A stretch of DNA of 5,773 bases from an uncultured Bacilli bacterium. GTDB lineage: Bacteria; Bacillota_I; Bacilli_A; RF39; UBA660. A program made the translations under genes and the position numbers. The stretch is taken from assembly GCA_944327405.1 (NCBI GenBank), contig CALVHK010000066.1:1-5773 (forward strand), written 5' to 3'. Positions 1-5,632 of this stretch are shown piece by piece. Under the pieces are notes generated by a model that saw only the letters and a program-made list of their open reading frames with translations, ran no database searches and had not been told where the DNA came from. Numbering within the stretch: the first letter of the stretch is position 1; each line of letters begins with the position of its first letter.

Positions 1-536
1 CTATCTACGATTAATTTTAAGGCTACGCTTTGTACTCTACCAGCACTTTTACCACCAGTTTTTCTTTGCATTAATTTCGATAATCGAAACCCGATAATCC
101 GGTCTAACATTCTTCTGGTTTCCTGACTTTTAACTAAATCCATATCAATTTTCCTTGGGTGTTTAATCGCATCAATAACGACATCTTTGGTAATTTCATT
201 AAATACGACACGCTCGGACTTTTCTTCCGTAAGTCCTAGCTCATCATATAAATGCCATGATATTGCTTCCCCTTCCCGGTCGGGGTCGGTGGCAAGTATA
301 ACTTTATCACTAACTTTCGCCAGTTTTTTTAGAGCTTGAATATCTTTTTTCTTTCCTTTAATGGGAACATAACTGGGAATAAAACCCTGTTCAATATCAA
401 TGCCAAGGCCATATTTACCCGTTGTTGCTAAATCCCTGATATGCCCTTTACTGGATACAACATGATAATTTTTACCCAAATATTTTTCTATCGTTTTACT
501 TTTAGCGGGTGATTCCACGATAACTAATTCACTCAT
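1..536 (-). CDS. topA: DNA topoisomerase I, N-terminal part (partial, runs off the window)
   Basis: Type IA topoisomerase, which relaxes negative supercoils by single-strand cleavage and passage in the cytoplasm. The first 178 residues are visible. The N-terminus SELVIVESPAKSKTI carries the metal-site glutamate (E8) of the TOPRIM domain. The TOPRIM acidic motif DPDREGE lies at residues 84-90 and is followed by the usual AISWHL. Residues 138-178 hold the conserved stretch SQETRRMLDRIIGF and SAGRVQSVAL, which begins the DNA-binding gate domain. The catalytic tyrosine lies beyond the window edge. The ATG at 534-536 is supported by AAAGGAG five bases upstream (542-548) and by alignment with the family N-terminus. 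It begins 15 nt after the stop of the LTA-synthase-type gene, so it is very likely the next cistron of the same operon. In Bacillus, topA also lies downstream of rbgA-rnhB, although other genes intervene there. Identification is firm. Confidence 0.97.
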   Translation of the reverse strand, partial: MSELVIVESPAKSKTIEKYLGKNYHVVSSKGHIRDLATTGKYGLGIDIEQGFIPSYVPIKGKKKDIQALKKLAKVSDKVILATDPDREGEAISWHLYDELGLTEEKSERVVFNEITKDVVIDAIKHPRKIDMDLVKSQETRRMLDRIIGFRLSKLMQRKTGGKSAGRVQSVALKLIVD

Positions 537-551
537 AATAACTCCTTTCAT

Positions 552-2585
552 TTATTCGGAAGTGGTAATGCTATTTAAAGATTCTTCTAAATAGCTAAAG
601 TAGTTTTTTCGAATGGCCAAACTACTCATCTCTAATTTTAACCTCACTTCGGTGTTAATTGCAAGTATTTCTTCATCACTATACACGTTTTTTGTATAAT
701 AATGAATATCCCCAGTACTTGCATTATTATAAGCAAACTCATTTTTCCATGATCCATCAATAAATATAACTAAAGATTCATGTTCTTCACTTAAAGCATC
801 AGTACCCATATAAATCCGCGAATCATAATCAAGGTTAAATAAATTAGCAATCGTTGGTAATAGATTAATATAACTGGTATATTGATCGAATTCTTGTGCT
901 TCTAACTCACTATTATAAATAATAAATGGTACTTGATCGGCATTATTATCAATACTCGCATCATATTCTAAAGCATCATTTAACTCTTCGGTCTCAATCG
1001 CATAAGGATAATGATCTCCATACAAAACAATAACAGTATCATCCAAAATGCCTCGACTCTCTAACCCATCAAGTAATATTCCGATCGCATTATCGACAAC
1101 TTTTAACTTTGACATATATCTTTTTAAATCTAAAGAATAATCTTCCGGGAATAAATCCAAATAAAGATCCCCAAATTCACTAGAACTACTATATGGTTGG
1201 TGAGTTGATACGGTAGTAATAAAACTCATAAATGGCTCATCTTCTCCTAACTCATCAATCACTTCTAAATATTTTTCCATGAGTTCTTCATCACTAGCCC
1301 AAGTATCGTATGCTCCGTACGTATAGCTAAAATCTAAACCTAAACGGGTAGCATCATAAAAATCACTACTACCCATATTTTTATGAATAACACTCCGGTC
1401 ATAATACCAATCATAATAATCATGAAAACTATTGGTTGTATATCCTGCTCTATTAAACAAGTTAAAAATACTTTCAAAATAAGTATTATTCTGATAAACA
1501 TTAGCTGTACAATTATTATTAATAGAATAAAGACTAATCATTCCACTCATTTCATTATTACCAGTACTACAGATGTTTCTGGGAGAATAATTGTTGGTAA
1601 AAGTATAACCATTCTTAAGTAATCTTGCTACATTCGGATAATACTCTTCATTAAGAAGAATATCATTCGCTGATTCTACCATAATGACAATCAAGTTTTT
1701 CCCTTCAAATAACCCAGTATAATCATTGATAGTGGTCGTATTATTACTAATAAAGTACTGATTTAAAGAGTTTAATTCTTGATCTGTCTCTTCCTCAATA
1801 ATTTTTAGCCAAGCTTCATTATCAATCATCAAGTGTTCACTCACTTGATTACTATTTTGCAAATCTTCTGGATCAATTTCAATCGTATGAATCACCTTAC
1901 CCGGCCAAAAATACTCTTTAATATCGAGCAAACCATAGGATATAAACCCAAAATCCCGAATAACTAAACTAGCATTCGTTGGTCGCAAAAACAATTCATA
2001 ACTCGTCATAGAACTGAGTTTATCTTGCATAAATGAAACTTTGAGTGTTCCGTAATAAAGAAGTCCAAGAAGAGCAAGGATGAATAACGGAACAGTTCTC
2101 ACGAAAACCACAAATTTACCAAACTTTCTTTTTGGTAAATCAAGAGTAATTCTCTTATGAAGAAATAAATAATAAAAAAGAAGCAAGAAAAAAGGAATAA
2201 CCAGCAAATAAAAAGTCCATCGAAAACTACTCATAAACTCCCCAAAATAACTGGTTACAGCCCCAAGTTGAGTATTGGTACCCACTGATGCATAAACACC
2301 CAAAAAGTTATGAAATCCCAGTTCTGCAATACCATAAATGGTAAGTATAAAAACAAGGATCAAATTAATTATTTTATTGACTATTTTTGGTAAAAAAGAA
2401 AGAAAATAAGCCAGAAACAAAGCAAGTATACTAAGCCCTAAAAGTATTCTTATATTTGCTATGGAAAAGATAGGTAACTGATCAATAAGCCGGAATATGA
2501 GTTCTAAAAGCAAAAAGGCAAAAAACAGTACCAAAAAATTATTTACGACTCTATTCGACAGCAACTTTCTCAATTTTATTTTCAT
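552..2585 (-). CDS. LTA synthase (LtaS)-type membrane phosphoglycerol transferase, sulfatase superfamily
   Basis: A 677-residue polytopic enzyme with the LtaS layout. Five hydrophobic segments lie at about 14-34, 45-64, 72-94, 122-142 and 159-179. A linker follows, then a predicted extracellular alkaline-phosphatase/sulfatase-fold domain from about 296 to 600. Visible metal and catalytic motifs are E304 in IVIMVESAN, the probable nucleophile T341 in CSTGNNEM, H388 and R397 in the W-Y-Y-D-R region, H462 in STHQPY, and D524-H525 in YGDHYPY. Family members transfer glycerol-phosphate from phosphatidylglycerol, in lipoteichoic acid synthesis or related glycan decoration. The nucleophile context differs from the GKTSD of Staphylococcus and Bacillus LtaS, so the exact acceptor is uncertain, and an OpgB/MdoB-like role is possible. 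The start at 2583-2585 has GGAGGG five bases upstream. It overlaps the rnhB 3' end by 35 nt, which suggests translational coupling, and topA follows after 15 nt. Family is confident; specific substrate is inference. Confidence 0.9.
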   Translation of the reverse strand: MKIKLRKLLSNRVVNNFLVLFFAFLLLELIFRLIDQLPIFSIANIRILLGLSILALFLAYFLSFLPKIVNKIINLILVFILTIYGIAELGFHNFLGVYASVGTNTQLGAVTSYFGEFMSSFRWTFYLLVIPFFLLLFYYLFLHKRITLDLPKRKFGKFVVFVRTVPLFILALLGLLYYGTLKVSFMQDKLSSMTSYELFLRPTNASLVIRDFGFISYGLLDIKEYFWPGKVIHTIEIDPEDLQNSNQVSEHLMIDNEAWLKIIEEETDQELNSLNQYFISNNTTTINDYTGLFEGKNLIVIMVESANDILLNEEYYPNVARLLKNGYTFTNNYSPRNICSTGNNEMSGMISLYSINNNCTANVYQNNTYFESIFNLFNRAGYTTNSFHDYYDWYYDRSVIHKNMGSSDFYDATRLGLDFSYTYGAYDTWASDEELMEKYLEVIDELGEDEPFMSFITTVSTHQPYSSSSEFGDLYLDLFPEDYSLDLKRYMSKLKVVDNAIGILLDGLESRGILDDTVIVLYGDHYPYAIETEELNDALEYDASIDNNADQVPFIIYNSELEAQEFDQYTSYINLLPTIANLFNLDYDSRIYMGTDALSEEHESLVIFIDGSWKNEFAYNNASTGDIHYYTKNVYSDEEILAINTEVRLKLEMSSLAIRKNYFSYLEESLNSITTSE

Positions 2586-3201
2586 GCAAACCCTCCAAAA
2601 TCATTTTCACCGGTTTATAACTCATCCGGTATTCTTCAAATATACCATATTTTTTCATTAATTCTAAATGTTCTTTTGTTGGATATCCTTTATTCTTTTT
2701 ATAATTGTATTCCGGATGCAACCGATCCAGTTCATACATGATATGATCTCTTGTTACTTTAGCAATGACTGATGCGGCTGCAATAGACAAAGAAAGTGCA
2801 TCCCCATGAATAATAGGACGTGAGGGAATATCAATGTCATTTAAGCTCATCGCATCACTTAAAATATATTCCGGAGTAACACTTAAGTTATTTAAGGCTA
2901 TATACATCGCTTTACGACTCGCCTCTAAGATATTGATTTCATCAATTTCTTTTGCACTCACAATACCAACACCAATACTTACCGCTTCTCTTTGTAGTAT
3001 CTCATAAAACTTTTCTCTTTTCTTTTCACTTAACTGTTTCGAATCATTTAATCCCTCTAACTTGTAGTTTTTAGGAAGGATAACAGCCGCAGCAACAACA
3101 GGACCAACCAAAGGTCCCCTTCCTGCTTCATCAACTCCCGCAATTAACGTAATGTTATTTTTATATAATTCTCTTTCATATTTTAGCAAGTTACAACTCA
3201 T
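2551..3201 (-). CDS. rnhB: Ribonuclease HII
   Basis: RNase HII cleaves the RNA strand of RNA-DNA hybrids and starts removal of misincorporated ribonucleotides in the cytoplasm. From the ATG at 3199-3201 the protein has 216 residues, normal for the family. The four acidic catalytic residues are in place: D24 and E25 in GVDEAGRG, D116 in ILSDAM, and D134 in HGDALSLSIAAASVIAKVTRD. LNDSKQL and the C-terminal GYPTKEH element are also present. The usual HRxSF near the end reads YRMSY here, with His and Phe each replaced by Tyr. I chose this ATG over the in-frame TTG at 3211-3213 because AAGGAGA (3214-3220) touches that TTG but lies about 12 bases from the ATG. The ATG also overlaps the rbgA stop region by 11 nt, as expected for coupled translation. 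The last 35 nt overlap the LTA-synthase-type gene. The rbgA-rnhB pairing is standard in Bacillota. Confidence 0.96.
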   Translation of the reverse strand: MSCNLLKYERELYKNNITLIAGVDEAGRGPLVGPVVAAAVILPKNYKLEGLNDSKQLSEKKREKFYEILQREAVSIGVGIVSAKEIDEINILEASRKAMYIALNNLSVTPEYILSDAMSLNDIDIPSRPIIHGDALSLSIAAASVIAKVTRDHIMYELDRLHPEYNYKKNKGYPTKEHLELMKKYGIFEEYRMSYKPVKMILEGLHENKIEKVAVE

Positions 3202-4042
3202 GATCAAAAACAATCTCCTTTATATAGTTATTTCGAATATCATTTATAATTCGATTACTTACTTTCTCATAATCTACTTCGTTATATTTATAAGCTCCCA
3301 TATTTTTAGCAAGAGTCTCATAAACAGCTTCAAAATCCAAACCAGTAGGATTAGCTAAAATTCCATACCTTTCTTTTAACTTATCTGGATAATATTTATT
3401 TAGTTTATTAAGAATATGGACTGCTACTTCGTTTTCATCCAATATTTCTGTTTTAATCGCACTAAAACTAGCTAGATTTAATGCTGTCTCTTTTTGTTCT
3501 AATCTAGGTTCTAAAATCCCTGGAGTATCTAAAAGAGTAATATTATGTTTGGTAGTAAGCCAAATAAGGCCTTTTGTTACTCCTGGCCTGTTTGCTACTT
3601 CCGCTACTTTTTTTCCGACCATCTTGTTAATTAAAGTTGATTTCCCTACATTTGGTATTCCCATAACCAAAACGCGAATATCTTTTCTTTTTAAACCTTT
3701 TTCTTCTCTTCTTTGTTGTAGATCTTCGGTAAATTCATGAGTAAGCTTTACGATTCTTAAAATATCTTCGTCATTATTTAAGTCAACTAATAATACTTTA
3801 TTACCTAAATTCTCATAATATTTCACCCATCTTAAAGCCATTTCTTGATCTGTTAAATCTTTCTTTGTCATAATTATGATTTTAGGTTTATTTCCAATAA
3901 TATCATAAATATTTGATATTTTTGATGATCTAGGTATTCTACTATCGACAAGTTCGTATACTACATCAATGTGTTCTTGCTCTTCCTTCATCAGTCTTTT
4001 TGCTTTAGCCATATGGCCTGGATACCAATTAATATTTGTCAT
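3191..4042 (-). CDS. rbgA: Ribosome biogenesis GTPase RbgA (YlqF), circularly permuted
   Basis: A GTPase needed for late 50S subunit maturation, active on the 45S-type precursor. The 283 residues match the Bacillus RbgA length and its circularly permuted order. The N-terminal WYPGHMAKA (6-14) contains the presumed catalytic His (H10). G4 is at 59-62, the G1 P-loop GIPNVGKST at 128-136, G2 in RPGVTKG with T156, and G3 DTPG at 172-175. A helical RNA-binding C-terminal domain spans roughly 200-283. G4 reads TKKD instead of NKxD, so the guanine-contacting Asn is Thr. The ATG at 4040-4042 has AAAGGAAG upstream with about 8 nt spacing, and the WYPGH motif sits at the expected distance from the start. 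The gene leads a tightly coupled set with rnhB and the LTA-synthase-type gene. It follows dinD after a 105-nt gap with no convincing terminator, so it is probably transcribed at least partly from the dinD promoter. Confidence 0.96.
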   Translation of the reverse strand: MTNINWYPGHMAKAKRLMKEEQEHIDVVYELVDSRIPRSSKISNIYDIIGNKPKIIIMTKKDLTDQEMALRWVKYYENLGNKVLLVDLNNDEDILRIVKLTHEFTEDLQQRREEKGLKRKDIRVLVMGIPNVGKSTLINKMVGKKVAEVANRPGVTKGLIWLTTKHNITLLDTPGILEPRLEQKETALNLASFSAIKTEILDENEVAVHILNKLNKYYPDKLKERYGILANPTGLDFEAVYETLAKNMGAYKYNEVDYEKVSNRIINDIRNNYIKEIVFDHEL

Positions 4043-4069
4043 TTACATCACTTCCTTTATTATTGTTCT

Positions 4070-4075
4070 ATTATA
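4070..4075 (-). promoter_or_regulatory. Possible -10 element ahead of rbgA
   Basis: A perfect TATAAT on the minus strand lies about 28 nt before the rbgA ATG and would give a short leader containing the AAAGGAAG site. No recognisable -35 hexamer sits 16-18 bp upstream, where the bases are A-rich (AAAAA), and there is no TGn extension. In AT-rich DNA a lone -10 match is common, so this is a weak candidate for an internal promoter of the rbgA operon. Confidence 0.25.
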
Positions 4076-4147
4076 TTTGTAAGTAAGGCGAATTTTTCTT
4101 TTCCTATTTGATGCCATATTTTTAAATCATGTTCCAAAAAACCGGTT

Positions 4148-4942
4148 TTACTTTTCAAGTTCTTTCAGACTCTTTTTAGGTGTTGGCATTTCTTCGGGCA
4201 TCGTTCCACCAATATCAGCAATTGCTTTTCTTACCTTTTTACCAACTTCGTAATGTACATCTTTCGCTTTATTTTCGCCATGTACATTATCTCTAATAAG
4301 TTTTTGTTTTGTTTGATTTATCCTAAATAAATTAGCAACTAATTCATCTTCACTCATATTATCTAAAATATCTTCTCGATAACGTAATTTTTTTCTTTTA
4401 AAAATATCATCAGCAGTTTCACCATTATATAAGCCTTTATAACCCGCATTATGAAATTCAGCCATATTTTTAACTCCGGAAGAGGATGCAATTTTTTGTA
4501 ATGTATAATTACCTTGTTTTGTTAATTTCCTTTGATAAAATCTTTTTTCATCATCTGATAAAGAATCATATTCTTGTTCAGTTATTTCTTGCTTTCTTGT
4601 TTGAATAGCAAAATATGTTTGGCCTAGAGCAACAATCTCTTTACTTGGGTCAGCGTTTTGTACTATCAAATAACACATATATCTAGAAAGTTTATAATCT
4701 TGTATATTGACAGTAGCATTATTATTTCTTTTTGACAACTTGTTGGCTTCAACGAGTTGTTCGTCTATATTGAATCCCGAGTTTTTGCAAGCCTCTTTAG
4801 CCTTATTCAAAACCTTCAAAAAGTTTCTCCAATCACTATATTCTAGAGCTTTTGAAAATTCTCTAGCATACCAATATTCATTTCCATAATCATCTATATG
4901 TTTTATATTTTCAAAAGTGTTGTATGTATTTTGATTCTTCAT
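4148..4942 (-). CDS. dinD: DinD-family protein (DNA-damage-inducible protein D / BRO-like N-terminal domain)
   Basis: A 264-residue protein resembling E. coli DinD along nearly its whole length. Recognisable blocks are WYAREFSKALEYSDWRNF (residues 24-41, a Bro-N-like fold), then LSRYMCYLIVQNADPSKEIV and QTYFAIQTRKQE (85-119), GYKGLYNG (167-174), ANLFRINQTKQKL (203-215), VGKKVRKAI (233-241) and GGTMPEEMPTP (245-255). E. coli DinD is SOS-induced and interferes with RecA filaments. Transferring that role here is inference, and a phage-antirepressor-like DNA-binding role is possible because of the Bro-N relationship. The ATG at 4940-4942 is chosen over an in-frame TTG at 5003-5005 because AGGAGG sits 7 nt upstream and the family homology begins just after it. 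The gene has its own promoter and leader and sits between the lepB and rbgA neighbourhoods, where Bacillota usually have no dinD. This suggests a later insertion. No LexA-type GAAC/GTTC half-site occurs upstream. Confidence 0.9.
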   Translation of the reverse strand: MKNQNTYNTFENIKHIDDYGNEYWYAREFSKALEYSDWRNFLKVLNKAKEACKNSGFNIDEQLVEANKLSKRNNNATVNIQDYKLSRYMCYLIVQNADPSKEIVALGQTYFAIQTRKQEITEQEYDSLSDDEKRFYQRKLTKQGNYTLQKIASSSGVKNMAEFHNAGYKGLYNGETADDIFKRKKLRYREDILDNMSEDELVANLFRINQTKQKLIRDNVHGENKAKDVHYEVGKKVRKAIADIGGTMPEEMPTPKKSLKELEK

Positions 4943-4949
4943 TTTCTTA

Positions 4950-4955
4950 CCTCCT
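4950..4955 (-). promoter_or_regulatory. Ribosome binding site of dinD
   Basis: A full AGGAGG seven bases before the ATG at 4942. It decides the start: the longer reading frame opening with TTG at 5005 has no such site, and this Shine-Dalgarno would lie inside its coding sequence. Confidence 0.85.
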
Positions 4956-4965
4956 GTTTCATTAT

Positions 4966-4994
4966 TGTATATTAAAATTCTTCGTAAATTGCAA
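4966..4994 (-). promoter_or_regulatory. Weak candidate proximal promoter of dinD
   Basis: TTGCAA (4989-4994) and TATACA (4966-4971) are separated by 17 bp. Each matches the sigma-A consensus at four of six positions. Transcription would start about 17 nt before the dinD ATG and would skip the leader ORF and hairpin. The site directly abuts the inverted repeat at 4995-5019, so that repeat could be an operator for it. It is much weaker than the distal promoter at 5071-5099 and may be chance. Confidence 0.3.
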
Positions 4995-5019
4995 CCAATA
5001 ATCAATTAAAAATTATTGG
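4995..5019 (-). repeat. 8-bp perfect inverted repeat in the dinD leader
   Basis: CCAATAAT and ATTATTGG are perfect inverted copies separated by nine bases. In the transcript from the distal promoter they would form an 8-bp hairpin about 55-75 nt before the dinD start. No U-run follows, so it is not an intrinsic terminator. It could be a protein-binding operator or an RNA structure. The 5' arm contains the stop codon of the short leader ORF. The repeat itself is directly visible; its function is unknown. Confidence 0.5.
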
Positions 5020-5051
5020 GTTTTTATGCATATTTTCTTTGTAATTACCAT
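5013..5051 (-). CDS. Possible 12-residue leader peptide upstream of dinD
   Basis: A short frame reads MVITKKICIKTQ and then TAA. AGAGG lies four bases before its ATG, and it starts only about a dozen bases after the predicted transcription start. Its stop codon lies inside the upstream arm of the 8-bp inverted repeat, so a ribosome finishing or stalling here would affect that hairpin. This geometry recalls leader-peptide control. So short a frame can arise by chance in AT-rich DNA, and nothing proves that it is translated. Confidence 0.25.
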   Translation of the reverse strand: MVITKKICIKTQ

Positions 5052-5070
5052 TAATCCTCTTCTAGCTATA

Positions 5071-5099
5071 ATTATAACGATTTTTTCTTTCTTCTTCAA
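5071..5099 (-). promoter_or_regulatory. Sigma-A-type promoter for dinD (and probably the rbgA operon)
   Basis: TTGAAG (5094-5099) and a perfect TATAAT (5071-5076) are separated by exactly 17 bp. Transcription is expected to start near 5063-5065, giving a leader of about 120 nt before the dinD ATG. The promoter sits just after the terminator-like hairpin of the lepB/zinc-ribbon unit. This is the layout expected where one transcription unit ends and the next begins. Confidence 0.75.
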
Positions 5100-5121
5100 G
5101 TCATATTTTATAATTTAGGCC

Positions 5122-5152
5122 AAAAGAAAAAAGAAAAAGATTTTCTTTTTCT
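5122..5152 (-). terminator. Intrinsic terminator after the zinc-ribbon gene
   Basis: On the minus strand a perfect 9-bp stem (AGAAAAAGA paired with TCTTTTTCT, loop AAA) is followed by TTTTTCTTTT. The first stem bases overlap the stop codon at 5151-5153. The stem contains only two G-C pairs, so it is thermodynamically weak and some read-through is likely. Its position between a gene end and a strong promoter supports the call. Confidence 0.55.
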
Positions 5153-5624
5153 AACGATATCGATCCATAAAAGTATGATAAGTTAAAGTTCGTACTCTTT
5201 TTGGATCCTGAATGTATTCTTCCGTCTCTTCCTTAGGAATAATCACAGGATAAGGATCATCTTCATATAAAATCATATCCACAGAACCAATACAAACAAT
5301 TTTATAATTACGCTCTGTATCACTTTTAAATGCCGATTTAACAATAACTGCATTAGACTGATTAGTACTACATGTTAAATATACGGGTTCTAAAAACTTT
5401 GTATGAATATCATAACCAAGATTTATTGTATAATCATGGTTACATATATTACAATGACACTCGATATACTTTTTAGTAGTGGTTACTTCTACTTTAGGCG
5501 AACCAAAAGAGCTATCCTTCCATTCCCCTTCAAAAGAATCGGTAAGTTCATGATGATGATCGGTATATTCATTTGATCCACACAATGGACACTTCAGGGA
5601 ATATTTAATTTTTTCTACTTTCAT
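5151..5624 (-). CDS. Uncharacterised zinc-ribbon-like protein, 157 residues
   Basis: I do not recognise the family. The N-terminus has a CPLC knuckle (C12, C15), followed by a His run (H23-H25) in a loop of about 40 residues. A second Cys cluster, ECHCNIC, supplies C56, C58 and C61. Two CxxC pairs around a polar loop are typical of a zinc ribbon. The remaining hundred residues have no motif I can name, include two further cysteines (C85, C111), and end in a basic tail. There is no signal peptide or membrane segment, so it is probably cytoplasmic. The ATG at 5622-5624 has AGGAG five bases upstream, and that site overlaps the stop region of the signal peptidase gene, with 8 nt between the two genes. 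Cotranscription and coupled translation with lepB are therefore likely. The stop runs into a terminator-like hairpin. Codon use looks ordinary and the frame is intact. The function could be nucleic-acid or protein binding; I leave it open. Confidence 0.8.
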   Translation of the reverse strand: MKVEKIKYSLKCPLCGSNEYTDHHHELTDSFEGEWKDSSFGSPKVEVTTTKKYIECHCNICNHDYTINLGYDIHTKFLEPVYLTCSTNQSNAVIVKSAFKSDTERNYKIVCIGSVDMILYEDDPYPVIIPKEETEEYIQDPKRVRTLTYHTFMDRYR

Positions 5625-5632
5625 ACATTCTC

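Noticed and set aside
1383..1622. Plus-strand open frame of 79 codons
   Set aside because: It lies wholly inside the sulfatase-domain region of the LTA-synthase-type gene, has low-complexity Ile/Thr-rich translation and no ribosome binding site. It is a shadow of the opposite strand.
3202..3213. Four-residue extension of RNase HII from TTG at 3213
   Set aside because: The Shine-Dalgarno directly abuts this TTG, which leaves no usable spacing; the ATG at 3201 is preferred.
3152..3358. Plus-strand open frame of 68 codons across the rnhB-rbgA junction
   Set aside because: It is antisense to two confidently identified genes, with a hydrophobic, low-complexity translation and no supporting start signals.
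3549..3740. Plus-strand open frame of 63 codons
   Set aside because: It is antisense to the P-loop region of rbgA. The frame exists only because of codon bias in that gene.
4138..4149. Palindrome AAAACCGGTTTT at the dinD stop as a terminator
   Set aside because: As RNA it gives only four A-U pairs around a CCGG loop, with a very short T tract after it. It is unlikely to stop transcription, so dinD and rbgA are probably cotranscribed.
4707..4889. Plus-strand open frame of 60 codons
   Set aside because: It is antisense to the conserved N-terminal domain of dinD and has no start context.
4943..5005. Twenty-one-residue N-terminal extension of DinD from a TTG at 5005
   Set aside because: The extension would contain the AGGAGG site in its coding sequence, shows no family similarity and overlaps the inverted repeat. 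The ATG at 4942 is better.
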